This document shows positions 25,279 through 34,774 of a DNA stretch of 64,000 nt, in pieces. Position 1 is the first letter of the stretch; each line of letters opens with the position of its first letter. A program made the translations under genes and the position numbers. The stretch spans positions 3,180,501 to 3,244,500 of the forward strand of contig NZ_CP091430.1 of NCBI RefSeq assembly GCF_024734895.1, given 5' to 3'. Source of the stretch: Paenibacillus spongiae (GTDB lineage Bacteria > Bacillota > Bacilli > Paenibacillales > Paenibacillaceae). The notes under the pieces were generated by a model. That model had not been told where the DNA came from, did no database searches, and worked only from the letters and a program-made list of their open reading frames with translations.

Positions 25279-26743
25279 GGAAGACGCCCTCTATACGGAA
25301 CTGGACGCCCGGCTGCACAGCGGTAAATTGACGGTTGCCGAGCTCAAGACAGCATTCTCCCGTTATTCGGACATCAGCTTCCCGAATCTTCCCCAAATGG
25401 AGGAGAGGGATAATCTGACGGCACTCTATTGCGAAGGTATGATCGATAAAGTTCAACTAAACGAGTACCTCGCAAGGATGTGCCAGTACGCCGTCAATCA
25501 GTCGTCGCCCAATGAAAGCTTACGTTCGGCCTGTTCGGATGAATTGCCTTTATTCGATATTAAACATACGATCGGCGATATGGTGACGAGATTGTTTACG
25601 GGAAGCTTGATCGTTTATCGGGAAGGCGATACCTCCTTCTGGGCGTTCAATATTTCCGACGTCCCGCAGCGAGCGCTGCAAGAATCCAATACGGAGATTT
25701 CAATCAAGGGACCTAAGGACGCTTTCATGGAAGACATATACACGAATATGTCGCTTATTCGAAAACGGATGCAAACCGGTTTGCTGTATAGTGAACAGTT
25801 CGTTCTCGGGAGCTTGAGCAAAACCCGTGTATCGCTTCTCTATCTAAGCCATAAAGCAAATCCGGACATCATAGCCGAAGCGCGTAATCGATTGACTACC
25901 TTCCAGGCCGAAAGCATTGAAAGCAGCGGACAATTGGAGCAATGGTTGTCGGACCGGTCGTTCTCGCTGTTTCCCTTAATCGATTATATCGGCCGCCCCG
26001 ACTTTGTCATCCAAACGCTGCTGCGCGGACGGTTCGCCATTATTGTCGACGGTTCACCCATGGTGCTAATCGGGCCAAGCAACTTTCTGGAGCAATTAAA
26101 GACCCCTGAAGATGTCCATTTCCCTTACTATTATGTGATGTTCCAAAGGTCCCTTCGAATTATAGGCCTGCTTCTCAGTATTTTCTTGCCGGGTTTCTGG
26201 GTCGCTATTGCAACTGTGAATCTGGATCAGATTCCGTATGCCCTCTTAGCGACGGTCGTCACTTCGCGTCAAGGCATCCCTCTTCCTACGTTCCTTGAGG
26301 CGCTGCTGTTGTTATTTCAGTTCGAGCTGCTTCGAGAAGCGGGCATTCGACTGCCCAAGGCCGTCGGACAGACGATCGGAATTGTCGGAGGCCTGATTAT
26401 CGGCGATTCCCTTATCCGGGCAGGGCTTGCATCGCCAACGCTTCTGGTCGTTATTGCCATATCGGCCGTCGCGACGTTCTGTTTGGTGAATCAATCGTTG
26501 TCGGGAACCGTCAGCATACTCAGGGCGTTCATTCTGCTGGTATCTTCCTATCTCGGCATCTACGGGTTCTTCCTAAGCATGTTTGCGATCCTGATCTATC
26601 TATGCCGGCTCGAATCCTTCGGACTAGCCTTTCTTGAGCCGATCGCTTCATTGAAGCTGAAGGAGTGGCTGGGCGGATTTCTAATCAATCCGTTCAGAAG
26701 ATCCCGGATCCCATCGTCGATGATTAACAAATGGAAAAGGTGA
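25262..26743 (+). CDS. GerA-type spore germination protein
   Basis: A subunit of a germinant receptor, 493 residues, slightly divergent at the N-terminus. The N-terminal soluble domain (1-290) contains STEISIKGPKDAFMEDIYTN, ESIESSGQLEQWLSD and SLFPLIDYIGRPDF, typical of GerA/GerKA. The C-terminal part has four to five membrane helices, including LPGFWVAIATVNLDQIPY and LREAGIRLPKAVGQTIGIVGG, strongly conserved in the family. AAGGGAGGGAAGGCG precedes the ATG. It overlaps the permease gene and lies 6 bp before the Ger(x)C gene, so all three are coexpressed, most likely in the forespore. Confidence 0.94.
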   Translation: MNRSPEEDALYTELDARLHSGKLTVAELKTAFSRYSDISFPNLPQMEERDNLTALYCEGMIDKVQLNEYLARMCQYAVNQSSPNESLRSACSDELPLFDIKHTIGDMVTRLFTGSLIVYREGDTSFWAFNISDVPQRALQESNTEISIKGPKDAFMEDIYTNMSLIRKRMQTGLLYSEQFVLGSLSKTRVSLLYLSHKANPDIIAEARNRLTTFQAESIESSGQLEQWLSDRSFSLFPLIDYIGRPDFVIQTLLRGRFAIIVDGSPMVLIGPSNFLEQLKTPEDVHFPYYYVMFQRSLRIIGLLLSIFLPGFWVAIATVNLDQIPYALLATVVTSRQGIPLPTFLEALLLLFQFELLREAGIRLPKAVGQTIGIVGGLIIGDSLIRAGLASPTLLVVIAISAVATFCLVNQSLSGTVSILRAFILLVSSYLGIYGFFLSMFAILIYLCRLESFGLAFLEPIASLKLKEWLGGFLINPFRRSRIPSSMINKWKR

Positions 26744-26749
26744 TCGGCA

Positions 26750-27916
26750 TTGAAGCATAAGTCGGTATGCGTATTGGCATTGACAGCGGTCTTGATGCTA
26801 GGTTCAGGCTGCGCTACAGACGTTCATGATATTGAGAAGCTGGTTTATGCGTCAGCCATCGGAGTGGATTATAAAGACGGCCAATATTACGGATATGTTC
26901 AGTTCATCGATTTTCAATCGGTAGCCAAAACGACGGAAACCCAGAAACAGCCGGCAAAAACATGGGTGGGCGAGGGGAAAGGGGAGTCTTTTGAGGAGTC
27001 GTTATTCGATATCTACCGGTCGGCTCAAGAGAGAATCTATTGGGGACACGTGACTGCGATTTTAATAAGTGAATCGGCATTCAAGCAAGGATTCGCAAAC
27101 ATCACCGACAGTATCAGCCGGTATTACGAATTTCGGCTGACTCCTTGGGTCTATGGAACGAAAGAACCGATAAAGGATATTTTTTCCACCTCCGGATTTT
27201 TCGGGAGATCGCCGCTTGCGACGATTCTGCACGAACCGGAAGGAATCTATACGCAGACATCCCTTATTAAAGCCGTTAAACTTCACCGATTGATCGCTCA
27301 GACCTATGAACCCGGGTTTACCTCGTGCATACCGACACTTGCAGTGAACAAGGAGCAATGGTCCGAGAAAGAGAAGACGGATCCGAAACTTATGATTGAC
27401 GGTGCGATCTTTCTCAAGAACGAATCGTATCGCAGCTATATCGGTTTGAAAGATTTGGCCGGACTCCGCTGGGTGCAGAAAGGTTCCGTACGCGCCGGCA
27501 TTCCTGTTCCCAGTCCGTCGGAGCCTAAGGTTCAGCTTGTCTTCGATAATCCGAAATCCAGGCTTAAGCTGGTTCACGGGGGTTCCGATCCGAAATACGA
27601 TATTAGTTTGAAAGCGACCGGCTACATGGTAAACCGGAACGGCAACGACATGATGGGACTTCAACAATTAACCGATAAGACGAAGGAAGCGATCGAACGG
27701 GAAATAAGAAAGACGTACCAGGCGGGGAGGAAGAAAAAGACGGACGTGCTGAACCTGGAACATAATCTCTACCGGAATCATTACCCGAAGTGGAAAGCCA
27801 TGTCGTCGGTAGAGGATAAGCTGCTTGCCGAAGATACGATTCGAGATATCCATCTCGATATCAATATCACGCATACCGGCTCGGAGAAAAATAAACACAT
27901 CAAACGCATCAATTAG
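26750..27916 (+). CDS. Ger(x)C-type spore germination lipoprotein
   Basis: C subunit of the germinant receptor. A lipoprotein signal peptide is visible (KHKSVCVLALTAVLMLGSGC, with the lipidated Cys after LGSG), followed by the three-domain Ger(x)C core: YASAIGVDYKDGQYYGYVQF, ERIYWGHVTAILISE, YGTKEPIKDIF, then the C-terminal KTYQAGRKKKTDVLNLEHNLYR. 388 residues, normal length. TTG start with AAAGGTGAT upstream, 6 bp after the A gene. It anchors on the outer face of the spore inner membrane together with the A and B subunits. No clear terminator follows. Confidence 0.93.
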   Translation: MKHKSVCVLALTAVLMLGSGCATDVHDIEKLVYASAIGVDYKDGQYYGYVQFIDFQSVAKTTETQKQPAKTWVGEGKGESFEESLFDIYRSAQERIYWGHVTAILISESAFKQGFANITDSISRYYEFRLTPWVYGTKEPIKDIFSTSGFFGRSPLATILHEPEGIYTQTSLIKAVKLHRLIAQTYEPGFTSCIPTLAVNKEQWSEKEKTDPKLMIDGAIFLKNESYRSYIGLKDLAGLRWVQKGSVRAGIPVPSPSEPKVQLVFDNPKSRLKLVHGGSDPKYDISLKATGYMVNRNGNDMMGLQQLTDKTKEAIEREIRKTYQAGRKKKTDVLNLEHNLYRNHYPKWKAMSSVEDKLLAEDTIRDIHLDINITHTGSEKNKHIKRIN

Positions 27917-28170
27917 CGGATATCGGACCGGGTAAGGAGAATCCGATCAAGGCGGGTTTCGTTGAACGATAGGTAAAAATTGGTTTATACTGGCAATCGA
28001 CGCTTCGGCTGCATCGGGAGGAGGAATTCGTTATGCGGTGCTAAGAATTAATCCGCTCCCGGCAATGTCTGGATGCTAAACACTGCAAGGGATCTCTCAA
28101 CGATCCCGCGGCTGTTTATGATGTAGACCTTGCCGCCTTAAAATGAACATTTAATTTTAAGGGGTGGAGC

Positions 28171-28443
28171 ATGATGAAATATGTGAAAGCAAATGCGATA
28201 TGGCTTGAAACGCTGGTCAAAGAAGTCCAGAAGTACGTTCAAGGTGAATTCTTGTATATACCGAATCCTCAAGGGATACGCAAGCAGTGGGGCGAAAACT
28301 CCGGTTACAGACAGTATCTTTGCGACCGCAATGAGGAGATCCGGCGCGAGTTCAAGCTTGGTGCTGAAATCGAGCAGCTGTCCGACCGGTATTGTCTTTC
28401 CTATGACAGCATCAAGAAAATCGTATATTCCAAACGCTCGTGA
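28171..28443 (+). CDS. CD3324-like HTH protein
   Basis: A 90-residue protein of the CD3324/Mor-like group. It begins MKYVKANAIWLETLVKEVQKYVQGEFLYIP and has the family stretch RNEEIRREFKLGAEIEQLSDRYCLSYDSIKKIVYSK, where the last part is a helix-turn-helix. AAGGGGTGG precedes the ATG. Such proteins are probably small DNA-binding regulators; the target is unknown. It stands alone between the ger operon and the broken GNAT gene, closed by its own terminator. Confidence 0.82.
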   Translation: MMKYVKANAIWLETLVKEVQKYVQGEFLYIPNPQGIRKQWGENSGYRQYLCDRNEEIRREFKLGAEIEQLSDRYCLSYDSIKKIVYSKRS

Positions 28444-28452
28444 CCGTATCAA

Positions 28453-28497
28453 GAGACCCGTCGGTTCCTAAGGTGAACGGACCGGTCTTTTTTTTGC
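28453..28497 (+). terminator. Terminator after the CD3324-like gene
   Basis: GACCCGTCGGTTC pairs imperfectly with GAACGGACCGGTC, followed by eight T. Confidence 0.85.
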
Positions 28498-28576
28498 GTG
28501 CAAGAATTGGTTATAAAACGTTCTTTATCTATATATCGTCTGAACCCGTTTCTATACTCATGGTATAGGTCTTGAC

Positions 28577-29360
28577 ATGAATGGAGGGATACACCTTCAA
28601 GCGGCCAAGCACAATTTGGTTTCATTCCCTTATAACAAAAGGTATTGGCAGATGTTCGTCTTCGACTATTTCGAAGACAACCGGGATCAATACCGGGTGA
28701 TTGAGAGGAATGGCGATCGGCTAGGCGTATTCGTGCACAATACTTTCTGCGACGGCATAATGGGGACCTATATGATGGATCTGACGGAAGGCGTGTCATG
28801 GATGGAAGTCGTGCCTTACGTCAACGGCTATTTGATCGATTATGGTGACCGTCTCCTCGCTGATCAAGGGCGCGAGGTTGGAGCCGTAACGTATTCCCTG
28901 CGCGAGGGGCAATCCGGTCTATGAAATAATGAAGTCCTGTTATAGCAGGAGCCGTCCTGCGGAGCAGAATTATTACCGCATTGCAGATATGAGTGCGTTT
29001 CTGCTGCGGATTGCTCCCGTGCTGGAACAGCGGCTTGCCGGCTCCTATATTTGCGGGTACACCAGAAGCGTCACGTTACAGCTGTTCGAATACAAGAAGG
29101 TGCTGAAGATCCGGTTTCATCAAGGCCGCATCCTGGATATAACGTGGCAGGACAATCCGGATTACCTTTTCCAGGACATCCATAAGCCGCTTGAATATTT
29201 CATGCATCTGCTCTTTGGGCAGCATGATATCGAGGATTATTTGATGTATTACCGCGAGGTGGGCAGCTGGAACGACGATAGCGGTCTGAATAATGAAATG
29301 CGCATACTTCTGAAGGTGCTGTTCCCGAAAAAACCAAGCCATATTAACCATCCTCTTTAA
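28577..29360 (+). pseudogene. GNAT-family acetyltransferase with C-terminal SCP2-like domain, frameshifted
   Basis: Two adjacent frames make one protein. The first (28577-28924) gives SFPYNKRYWQMFVFDYFEDN, HNTFCDGIMGTYMMDL and VGAVTYSLREG, then loses similarity at GQSGL. In the neighbouring frame the reading continues from about base 28905 with NPVYEIMKSCYSRSRP, then YYRIADMSAFLLRIAPVLEQ, to the end at 29360 (LFPKKPSHI). Together they resemble Paenibacillus GNAT proteins whose C-terminus holds an SCP2-like domain. The N-terminal start is not well marked: GGAGGG stands after, not before, the first ATG. One base too many or too few near 28905-28912 explains the break; a sequencing error is possible. 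Confidence 0.72.
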
Positions 29361-29736
29361 GGGGGAAGATGGGGTCGGAATAATACGATACTGCCGCCCG
29401 AAAAACAGCGGGCGGATAAGGAAGCGGAGCTCTCTTCAGGAGAGACTCCGCTTTCTTGCATTGCGGATAATACGTACATCGTCTGAAGTTCAACCACTGG
29501 CTTCGGGGTCCGGCATAAACCATGAAATATACGTGCATTTCGTACAGGTCCGTATCGCTGCCGATTTGTGCAGCTGTCTGATAATATGAACTGGAAACCA
29601 TCAAATAGATTGGAAGGGGGCTCGGAGATATGATGAATGATCAGCGCGTATAAGGTAACTGCTTGTCAGTCCCCTTATGATGGTCAGATATTCCGATTTC
29701 GTGTTCAATAGCCTATTCATAGGAGAGTGAAGCGCG
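29361..29736. other. Intergenic region with two hairpins before the kinase gene
   Basis: Holds the tandem hairpins at 29394-29460. No gene or clear promoter is supported in the rest. Confidence 0.5.
29394..29460 (+). terminator. Double hairpin terminator region
   Basis: CCGCCCG pairs with CGGGCGG (29394-29415). AAGCGGAG-CTCTC pairs with GGAGAG-ACTCCGCTT (29421-29455) and is followed by TCTT. It closes the GNAT gene. Confidence 0.7.
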
Positions 29737-31467
29737 ATGGCCGGTAGCAAACGGATGATGCCAAGCCGGAATATGTCCATACGGCTTGCCGTGTACTTGT
29801 TTATTATGAACGGCTTCATTCTAGTCGTCAGCAGTACGGCTGGTTACGCGTTCACGAGCAGTGTGATCAAGAAGAATACGGCCTATTATGCGGAGCATTA
29901 CATCGGTTCGATGAATAATGAGCTCAACTTCTACTTTCGCGACGTAGACCTGATGACGAATTCTCTTTTCTATTTGAGCAAAAATCTATTCGATGGCCTG
30001 GAGCTTGACGACCGTAAGCTGCAATTGCAGAACGATTTGTCCGGACTGCGCGGCGGCAGAGACTACATCGAGGACATTCTGGTGCTCAGCAATGATCTGC
30101 AAGCTGCCGGCACTGCGCCGATCGATATGGGTCAGCTTCAGAGAGCGGATATTTACCGCAAAATCATGGGCAGTGAGGGCGAGCTGGTTGTTTCACCGAT
30201 CGGTTATCCCACCTTCGTTTTTGATCCATCGAAAGCGAACCGGCCGGTTCTGTTTGCAGGACGCAAGATCGTTTCCGGCCATACGAGCCGAATGGAAGGA
30301 ATCATCATCGTCACGATTAAGGCAGAACGTATCACGGATATTGTCCAAAAACGGGAAAAGCATTATGATGAGCAGCTGTTTCTCGTCGACAGGCAAGGAA
30401 TATTAATGGAACCGGCCCGAATCGGGGAGATGCCCCATGATGGAGAAGAAATGCTGAAGGAGGCGGGCGGAGAACGCGCGTCGTTTATACGCTACGGCCA
30501 TATGATCGTATCCGGCAATGACCGGCGGATCCAGCCGATGAACATCGTCGGCATTATACCGGAGAAGGCTTTGCTCAAGGACGCCGCTGCCATACTGAAC
30601 CTGCAGCTGGCCTTGAATTTTGGCTTGCTCCTCATAGGCATGACGCTCGCCCTGGTGATCGCATACCGGTTCCTAAGGCCGATTGTCAGACTGGCCCATT
30701 TCATGAGAACCGTAGGCAATCAACAGCTCATCACCTACCGGCAGCGCGAACGCGGCAATAATGACGAAATCGGCTACTTAATCATCAGCTTTAACCGGAT
30801 GATCCGGAGGCTCAGGCGGTCGTTCCGGCACATCCATGACGAACGGGAGAAGCAGAAGAAGGCCGAGCTGCGTGCGCTGCAGGCGCAAATCAACCCTCAT
30901 TTCATTTATAACACCCTGAACAATGTCCGCTGGCTGGCCAGAATGGGGCAAACCGATTCGATATTCGACATCTTAACCTCGATGAATATCGTCCTCGTCA
31001 GCGCCTTCCAGCTGGAGAAGCCGATCATCACGATCGGTGAAGAATTACAGCATTTGGCCGCGTACATTACCATTCAAACCATGATCCATCCCGGCAAATT
31101 CGATGTTGTCTATGAAATGGACGATTCCATCCGTTCAGCGCCAATCGCCCGCATGAGTCTGCAACCGCTGGTTGAGAATGCGATCTTCCACGGTGTGCTG
31201 CCCAAGAGCGGGCACGGCCTGATTACGATAAAAGGCTGGTACGAGAGGGACCGGATTATGCTGCAGGTTGCCGATAGCGGAGTTGGAGCCGCGGATGAAA
31301 CGGGCCTTCAACGCGACCCGGGCGCCGAGCGGAGAGAGCATGTCGGCATGCGCAATGTGGACAAGCGGATCAAGTTATATTTCGGCAGCCAGTTTGGCGT
31401 GGATTGGAAGAGCGAAAGGCATGTCGGGACGACGGTTACCGTAGCATTGCCAAACAAGCAAATATAG
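29737..31467 (+). CDS. YesM-type sensor histidine kinase (sugar module 1)
   Basis: A 576-residue membrane kinase: transmembrane helix at about 17-40, extracellular sensor domain to about 285, second helix at 287-307, HAMP domain, then the His_kinase domain with the phosphorylated His in QINPHFIYNTLNNVRW near residue 388, and an HATPase domain (LVENAIFHGVLPKSG, VADSGVGAAD, GMRNVDKRI). ATG follows AGGAGAG. The AraC-type response regulator starts 13 bp later. Such pairs sense extracellular carbohydrates and switch on the neighbouring ABC transporter genes, here the permease-permease-binding-protein set downstream. Confidence 0.93.
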   Translation: MAGSKRMMPSRNMSIRLAVYLFIMNGFILVVSSTAGYAFTSSVIKKNTAYYAEHYIGSMNNELNFYFRDVDLMTNSLFYLSKNLFDGLELDDRKLQLQNDLSGLRGGRDYIEDILVLSNDLQAAGTAPIDMGQLQRADIYRKIMGSEGELVVSPIGYPTFVFDPSKANRPVLFAGRKIVSGHTSRMEGIIIVTIKAERITDIVQKREKHYDEQLFLVDRQGILMEPARIGEMPHDGEEMLKEAGGERASFIRYGHMIVSGNDRRIQPMNIVGIIPEKALLKDAAAILNLQLALNFGLLLIGMTLALVIAYRFLRPIVRLAHFMRTVGNQQLITYRQRERGNNDEIGYLIISFNRMIRRLRRSFRHIHDEREKQKKAELRALQAQINPHFIYNTLNNVRWLARMGQTDSIFDILTSMNIVLVSAFQLEKPIITIGEELQHLAAYITIQTMIHPGKFDVVYEMDDSIRSAPIARMSLQPLVENAIFHGVLPKSGHGLITIKGWYERDRIMLQVADSGVGAADETGLQRDPGAERREHVGMRNVDKRIKLYFGSQFGVDWKSERHVGTTVTVALPNKQI

Positions 31468-31479
31468 GGGGCAAGTAGC

Positions 31480-33015
31480 ATGAATGTCGTTATTGTGGAC
31501 GATGAAGCGATCGTACGCCATGGCATTCGGCACGCGGTCGACTGGACCGCACTGGGTGCTGATCAGGTGGAGGAAGCATCGAATGGGCGGGAGGTGCTCG
31601 AGCACTGGCACGAGTGGAAGCCGGAGCTTCTTGTAACGGACATCAAAATGCCCGTCATGGACGGCATATCCTTGATTCGCGAGGTGAAGAAGCGCGATCC
31701 CGGCTGCATCTGTATCGTGCTTAGCTGCGCCGACGAATTCGAGCTTGTGAAGGAAGCGCTGCTGCTCGGCGCCTCGGATTATTTGTTGAAAATGACGGTC
31801 CGGCCGGAGGAACTGATGACTTGTATCCGTAATGCGGCGAACCGGCGTACCATCGAATGGTCACGATCTACCCGTTCCAGGCATGATACATTGAGCGAGT
31901 CAGCCATGCTCTATGGACTCAGGCCCGGACTTGAACGGTTTGCGTTGGCCGTGATGCAGGTGAATCCGTGCATCGCTTCCCGGCATCGGGCGATCCTGGA
32001 GATCAGCCTGTTACTTGAGGAGGAGAAGAGCGTCGAGTTGGACTTGTTTCAAGCGGAGGAAGGGGAACTGGCGCTATTATTCGATTGTATGCCGGGAGAG
32101 AGCGTTCATGATTGCTTGAGCCGAGTGAAAAGCCGTTTACAGCGGATTGGCGAACATGTCGTGAAGCGAACGGGGCATGAAATCCGTTTCGGCGTCAGCG
32201 ATTTCTGCGAATCTCCCAGCCGTTTGCGGACGGCATACGCCGAAGCGAAAACGGCAGCCAATGATCAGTTTTTCAGTGCGGCGGATGGAATCCGGTGTTA
32301 CAGCGACTGTAGGAAGGAGCCTTCAGCCGAAGCCGATGACCAAATCCGCGCCATGTTTAACCATTCATTCCGGACAAGCTTGATACAGGCTCTTCTGACA
32401 GGAACGGAAGAGGAAGCGGCACAAACGGTCCATCGCTGCTTCGAGCTGTTGAACCGTTCCCATTGTTCATTGGCAGCCGCATACGATTGCGTCGATAAAG
32501 CGGCCTCCATTCTCCGCGTTGCGGTCATGGAACTGAGCGCCTTGGCCGGAGGGGCGGTGTATGAAGCGCTGGAATCGTTCGACGGCCAAGCGTTTCAGCT
32601 GCAATGGAGCTGTCAGCGTACGGCAGAGCGGATGAAGGATTATTGCCGGTATATTTTCCGGACCCGCAGCAATTTACAAGGGCGAAGCGGGAGCAAGATT
32701 GTCCATGAAGTCCAGTGTTACCTGATGAGCCACTATCGGGAGAAAGTATCGCTCGAAAGTACGGCTGCCCGGTTTTTTCTCAATAAAAATTATCTCTCCC
32801 AGCTGTTTAAAGCCGAGACGGGCACGAATTTTATCCGCTATCTGAATGCGATCCGAATCGAGAAAGCGAAGGAGCTCATCGTGAATACCGCGGAAACGAT
32901 TCATGATATTGCAGAGCAAACGGGCTTCGGCGATTTTCGCTATTTCAGCCGTGTCTTTCGCAATCATACCGGACTGAGCCCGACCGAATTTAAGACGACG
33001 AGGTGCTGCAAATGA
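31480..33015 (+). CDS. YesN-type response regulator with AraC DNA-binding domain (sugar module 1)
   Basis: A 511-residue regulator. The receiver domain (1-120) has DDEAIVRHG and the phosphoryl-accepting Asp in LLVTDIKMPVMDG, plus LGASDYLLKMTV. A middle domain of about 250 residues links to a C-terminal AraC domain with two HTH motifs (ESTAARFFLNKNYLSQLFKAETG, TIHDIAEQTGFGDFRYFSRVFRNHTGLSPTEF). It is cotranscribed with the kinase. The ABC transporter genes start 256 bp downstream and are the likely targets. Normal length, no damage seen. Confidence 0.93.
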   Translation: MNVVIVDDEAIVRHGIRHAVDWTALGADQVEEASNGREVLEHWHEWKPELLVTDIKMPVMDGISLIREVKKRDPGCICIVLSCADEFELVKEALLLGASDYLLKMTVRPEELMTCIRNAANRRTIEWSRSTRSRHDTLSESAMLYGLRPGLERFALAVMQVNPCIASRHRAILEISLLLEEEKSVELDLFQAEEGELALLFDCMPGESVHDCLSRVKSRLQRIGEHVVKRTGHEIRFGVSDFCESPSRLRTAYAEAKTAANDQFFSAADGIRCYSDCRKEPSAEADDQIRAMFNHSFRTSLIQALLTGTEEEAAQTVHRCFELLNRSHCSLAAAYDCVDKAASILRVAVMELSALAGGAVYEALESFDGQAFQLQWSCQRTAERMKDYCRYIFRTRSNLQGRSGSKIVHEVQCYLMSHYREKVSLESTAARFFLNKNYLSQLFKAETGTNFIRYLNAIRIEKAKELIVNTAETIHDIAEQTGFGDFRYFSRVFRNHTGLSPTEFKTTRCCK

Positions 33016-33271
33016 CGAGCTTATGTCCACCTTGTTCTGAAGATCGTCCACGCCGGCAGCATGGGCAGCCCGAAGCGTTAGAAGAATGTGAAGAATGTGC
33101 GGCAACATCCGAAATCCGGTCATGGGCTCGTGCCGAAATGCGCTGTACAATGCAGAAGAATCGCTATCGAAGCTAACGCTTGACGGACGGTGCTCCGGAT
33201 AACCGATAGTCCCTGTACGGCTCGTTTGCTCCGATAGAACGAATTGAATAATAGATTAAGGAGGTCTCATC

Positions 33272-34222
33272 ATTTTATCGTCATACTCACAATTGGAAGC
33301 GCATTCGGGGAACCGTCCGTTCAAGCGGCGCATGAGGTTTACCCGGACCGACTGGGTAGGCTACGGGTTCAGCGCGCCGCTCTTAATCGGTGTCCTCACA
33401 TTCGCCATTTATCCGATGCTTGCCGCGCTGTACATGAGCTTTCAACAGACAAGCGGCAGCGGCTCGATGGCCAAATGGGTCGGACTGAGCAACTACAGCT
33501 ACATCTTGAATGACCCGATCTTCTGGAAGTCGTTGTATAACACCGTTTTTATGGGCGTTCTATCCATGCTGTTTGGCATCGGGCTTTCCTTTATTACCGC
33601 AAGTCTGATTAACAGTCTGAAGTGGAATTTCGGCAAAAATTTCTTCAAGGGCGTCTACTTTCTGCCGAATGTGGTCTCCGCGGTAGCAACCAGCTTATTG
33701 TTCTCGTTTCTGTTCTATCCGGATCAGGCCGGGCTGTTAAACTATGTGATCGGCTGGCTTGGCATCGAGCCTGTCGGCTGGTTTACGAATTCGCAATTTT
33801 CCCGTTTCAGTATCGTGATCATGAGCATGTGGGGGGCGGTTGGGTACAATACGATCATTTTTCTGGCCGGCCTGCAAAGCGTTCCGCGTGATCTATACGA
33901 GGCGGCGGAGGTTGACGGAGCAAGCGGGATCCGCAAGTGGCGGCATATTACGATTCCGTACCTGCGTCCCATCTTCGTGTTCATGTTCATTATGGGAACG
34001 ATCGGCGGCATGAAGAGGTTCTCGGACGTTTGGCTTATCGGGGGTACGGCGGGCAACCCGGATGGCAGCTTGATGACGTCCGTCCTGTACATCTACCGCA
34101 GTGCGTTTCTTGCCTCGCAGATGGGCATGGCTACGGCAGCCTCTTACTTGTTATTTGTCATCATCTTGATTCTGACGATGTTCTTGTTGATCATGAATCG
34201 CCGGAAAAGCAGTTTCGACTAG
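33272..34222 (+). CDS. Carbohydrate ABC transporter permease, LplB/UgpA type, probable ATT start
   Basis: Inner-membrane subunit of a sugar importer with six membrane helices and the EAA loop LYEAAEVDGASGIRKWRHITIPYLRP near residue 200, which contacts the ATPase. No ATG, GTG or TTG lies at a usable distance from the strong AAGGAGG at 33258-33264. The codon 7 bp after it is ATT (33272), in frame; the first standard start is TTG 33293, 28 bp away. I therefore propose ATT initiation (316 residues), with TTG (309 residues) as the alternative. It is followed by 850 bp of repeats and then the second permease. Confidence 0.85.
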   Translation: MLSSYSQLEAHSGNRPFKRRMRFTRTDWVGYGFSAPLLIGVLTFAIYPMLAALYMSFQQTSGSGSMAKWVGLSNYSYILNDPIFWKSLYNTVFMGVLSMLFGIGLSFITASLINSLKWNFGKNFFKGVYFLPNVVSAVATSLLFSFLFYPDQAGLLNYVIGWLGIEPVGWFTNSQFSRFSIVIMSMWGAVGYNTIIFLAGLQSVPRDLYEAAEVDGASGIRKWRHITIPYLRPIFVFMFIMGTIGGMKRFSDVWLIGGTAGNPDGSLMTSVLYIYRSAFLASQMGMATAASYLLFVIILILTMFLLIMNRRKSSFD

Positions 34223-34774
34223 CAGACAAACCGGAAAATGCAAGTCCGAAGCGGATACTGCGTTCAAGAGCAGGCCGCTGCACAGGCAGAATGTTCTTCC
34301 GATCGCTGTTGTTCCCGGATTTCCTTGAATCTAATTTAAAGGTTGAACTCCGGTAACAAAGGCGACCGCTGGCGCTTCTTCAGAATCATTCTTCCCGCTT
34401 CGCTAGGCTCCAACAAAACGAAGCGTATGCTTCCGAAGCAAGAAATAAAGAGCAGGCCGCTGCGCAGGCAGAATGTTCTTCCGATCGCTGTTGTTCCCGG
34501 ATTTCCTTGAATCTAATTTAAAGGTAGAATTCCGGTAACAAAGGCGACCGCTGGCGCTTCTTCAGAATCATTCTTCCCGCTTCGCTAAGCTCCAACAAAA
34601 CGAAGCGTATGCTTCCGAAGCAAGAAATAAAGAGCAGGCCGCTGCGCAGGCAGAATGTTCTTCCGATCGCTGTTGTTCCCGGATTTCTTTGAATCCAATT
34701 TATAGGTTGAACTCCGGTAACAAAGGCGACCGCTGGCGCTTCTTCAGAATCATTCTTCCTGCTCCGCTAAGCTC
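34223..34774 (+). repeat. Three tandem 182-bp repeats with an internal palindrome
   Basis: Units start at 34267, 34449 and 34631 with AGAGCAGGCCGCTG and are nearly identical. Each holds an imperfect inverted repeat: CGGTCGCTGTTGTTCCCGGA-like sequence on one side and TCCGGTAACAAAGGCGACCG on the other, around TTTGAATC. Each ends in GCTCCAACAAAACGAAGCG, the head of the 68-bp repeat that follows, so the two families are interlocked. Related single copies lie at 44455-44575 and 53465-53512. No reading frame is supported. The array sits inside an operon between two permease genes. Confidence 0.88.
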
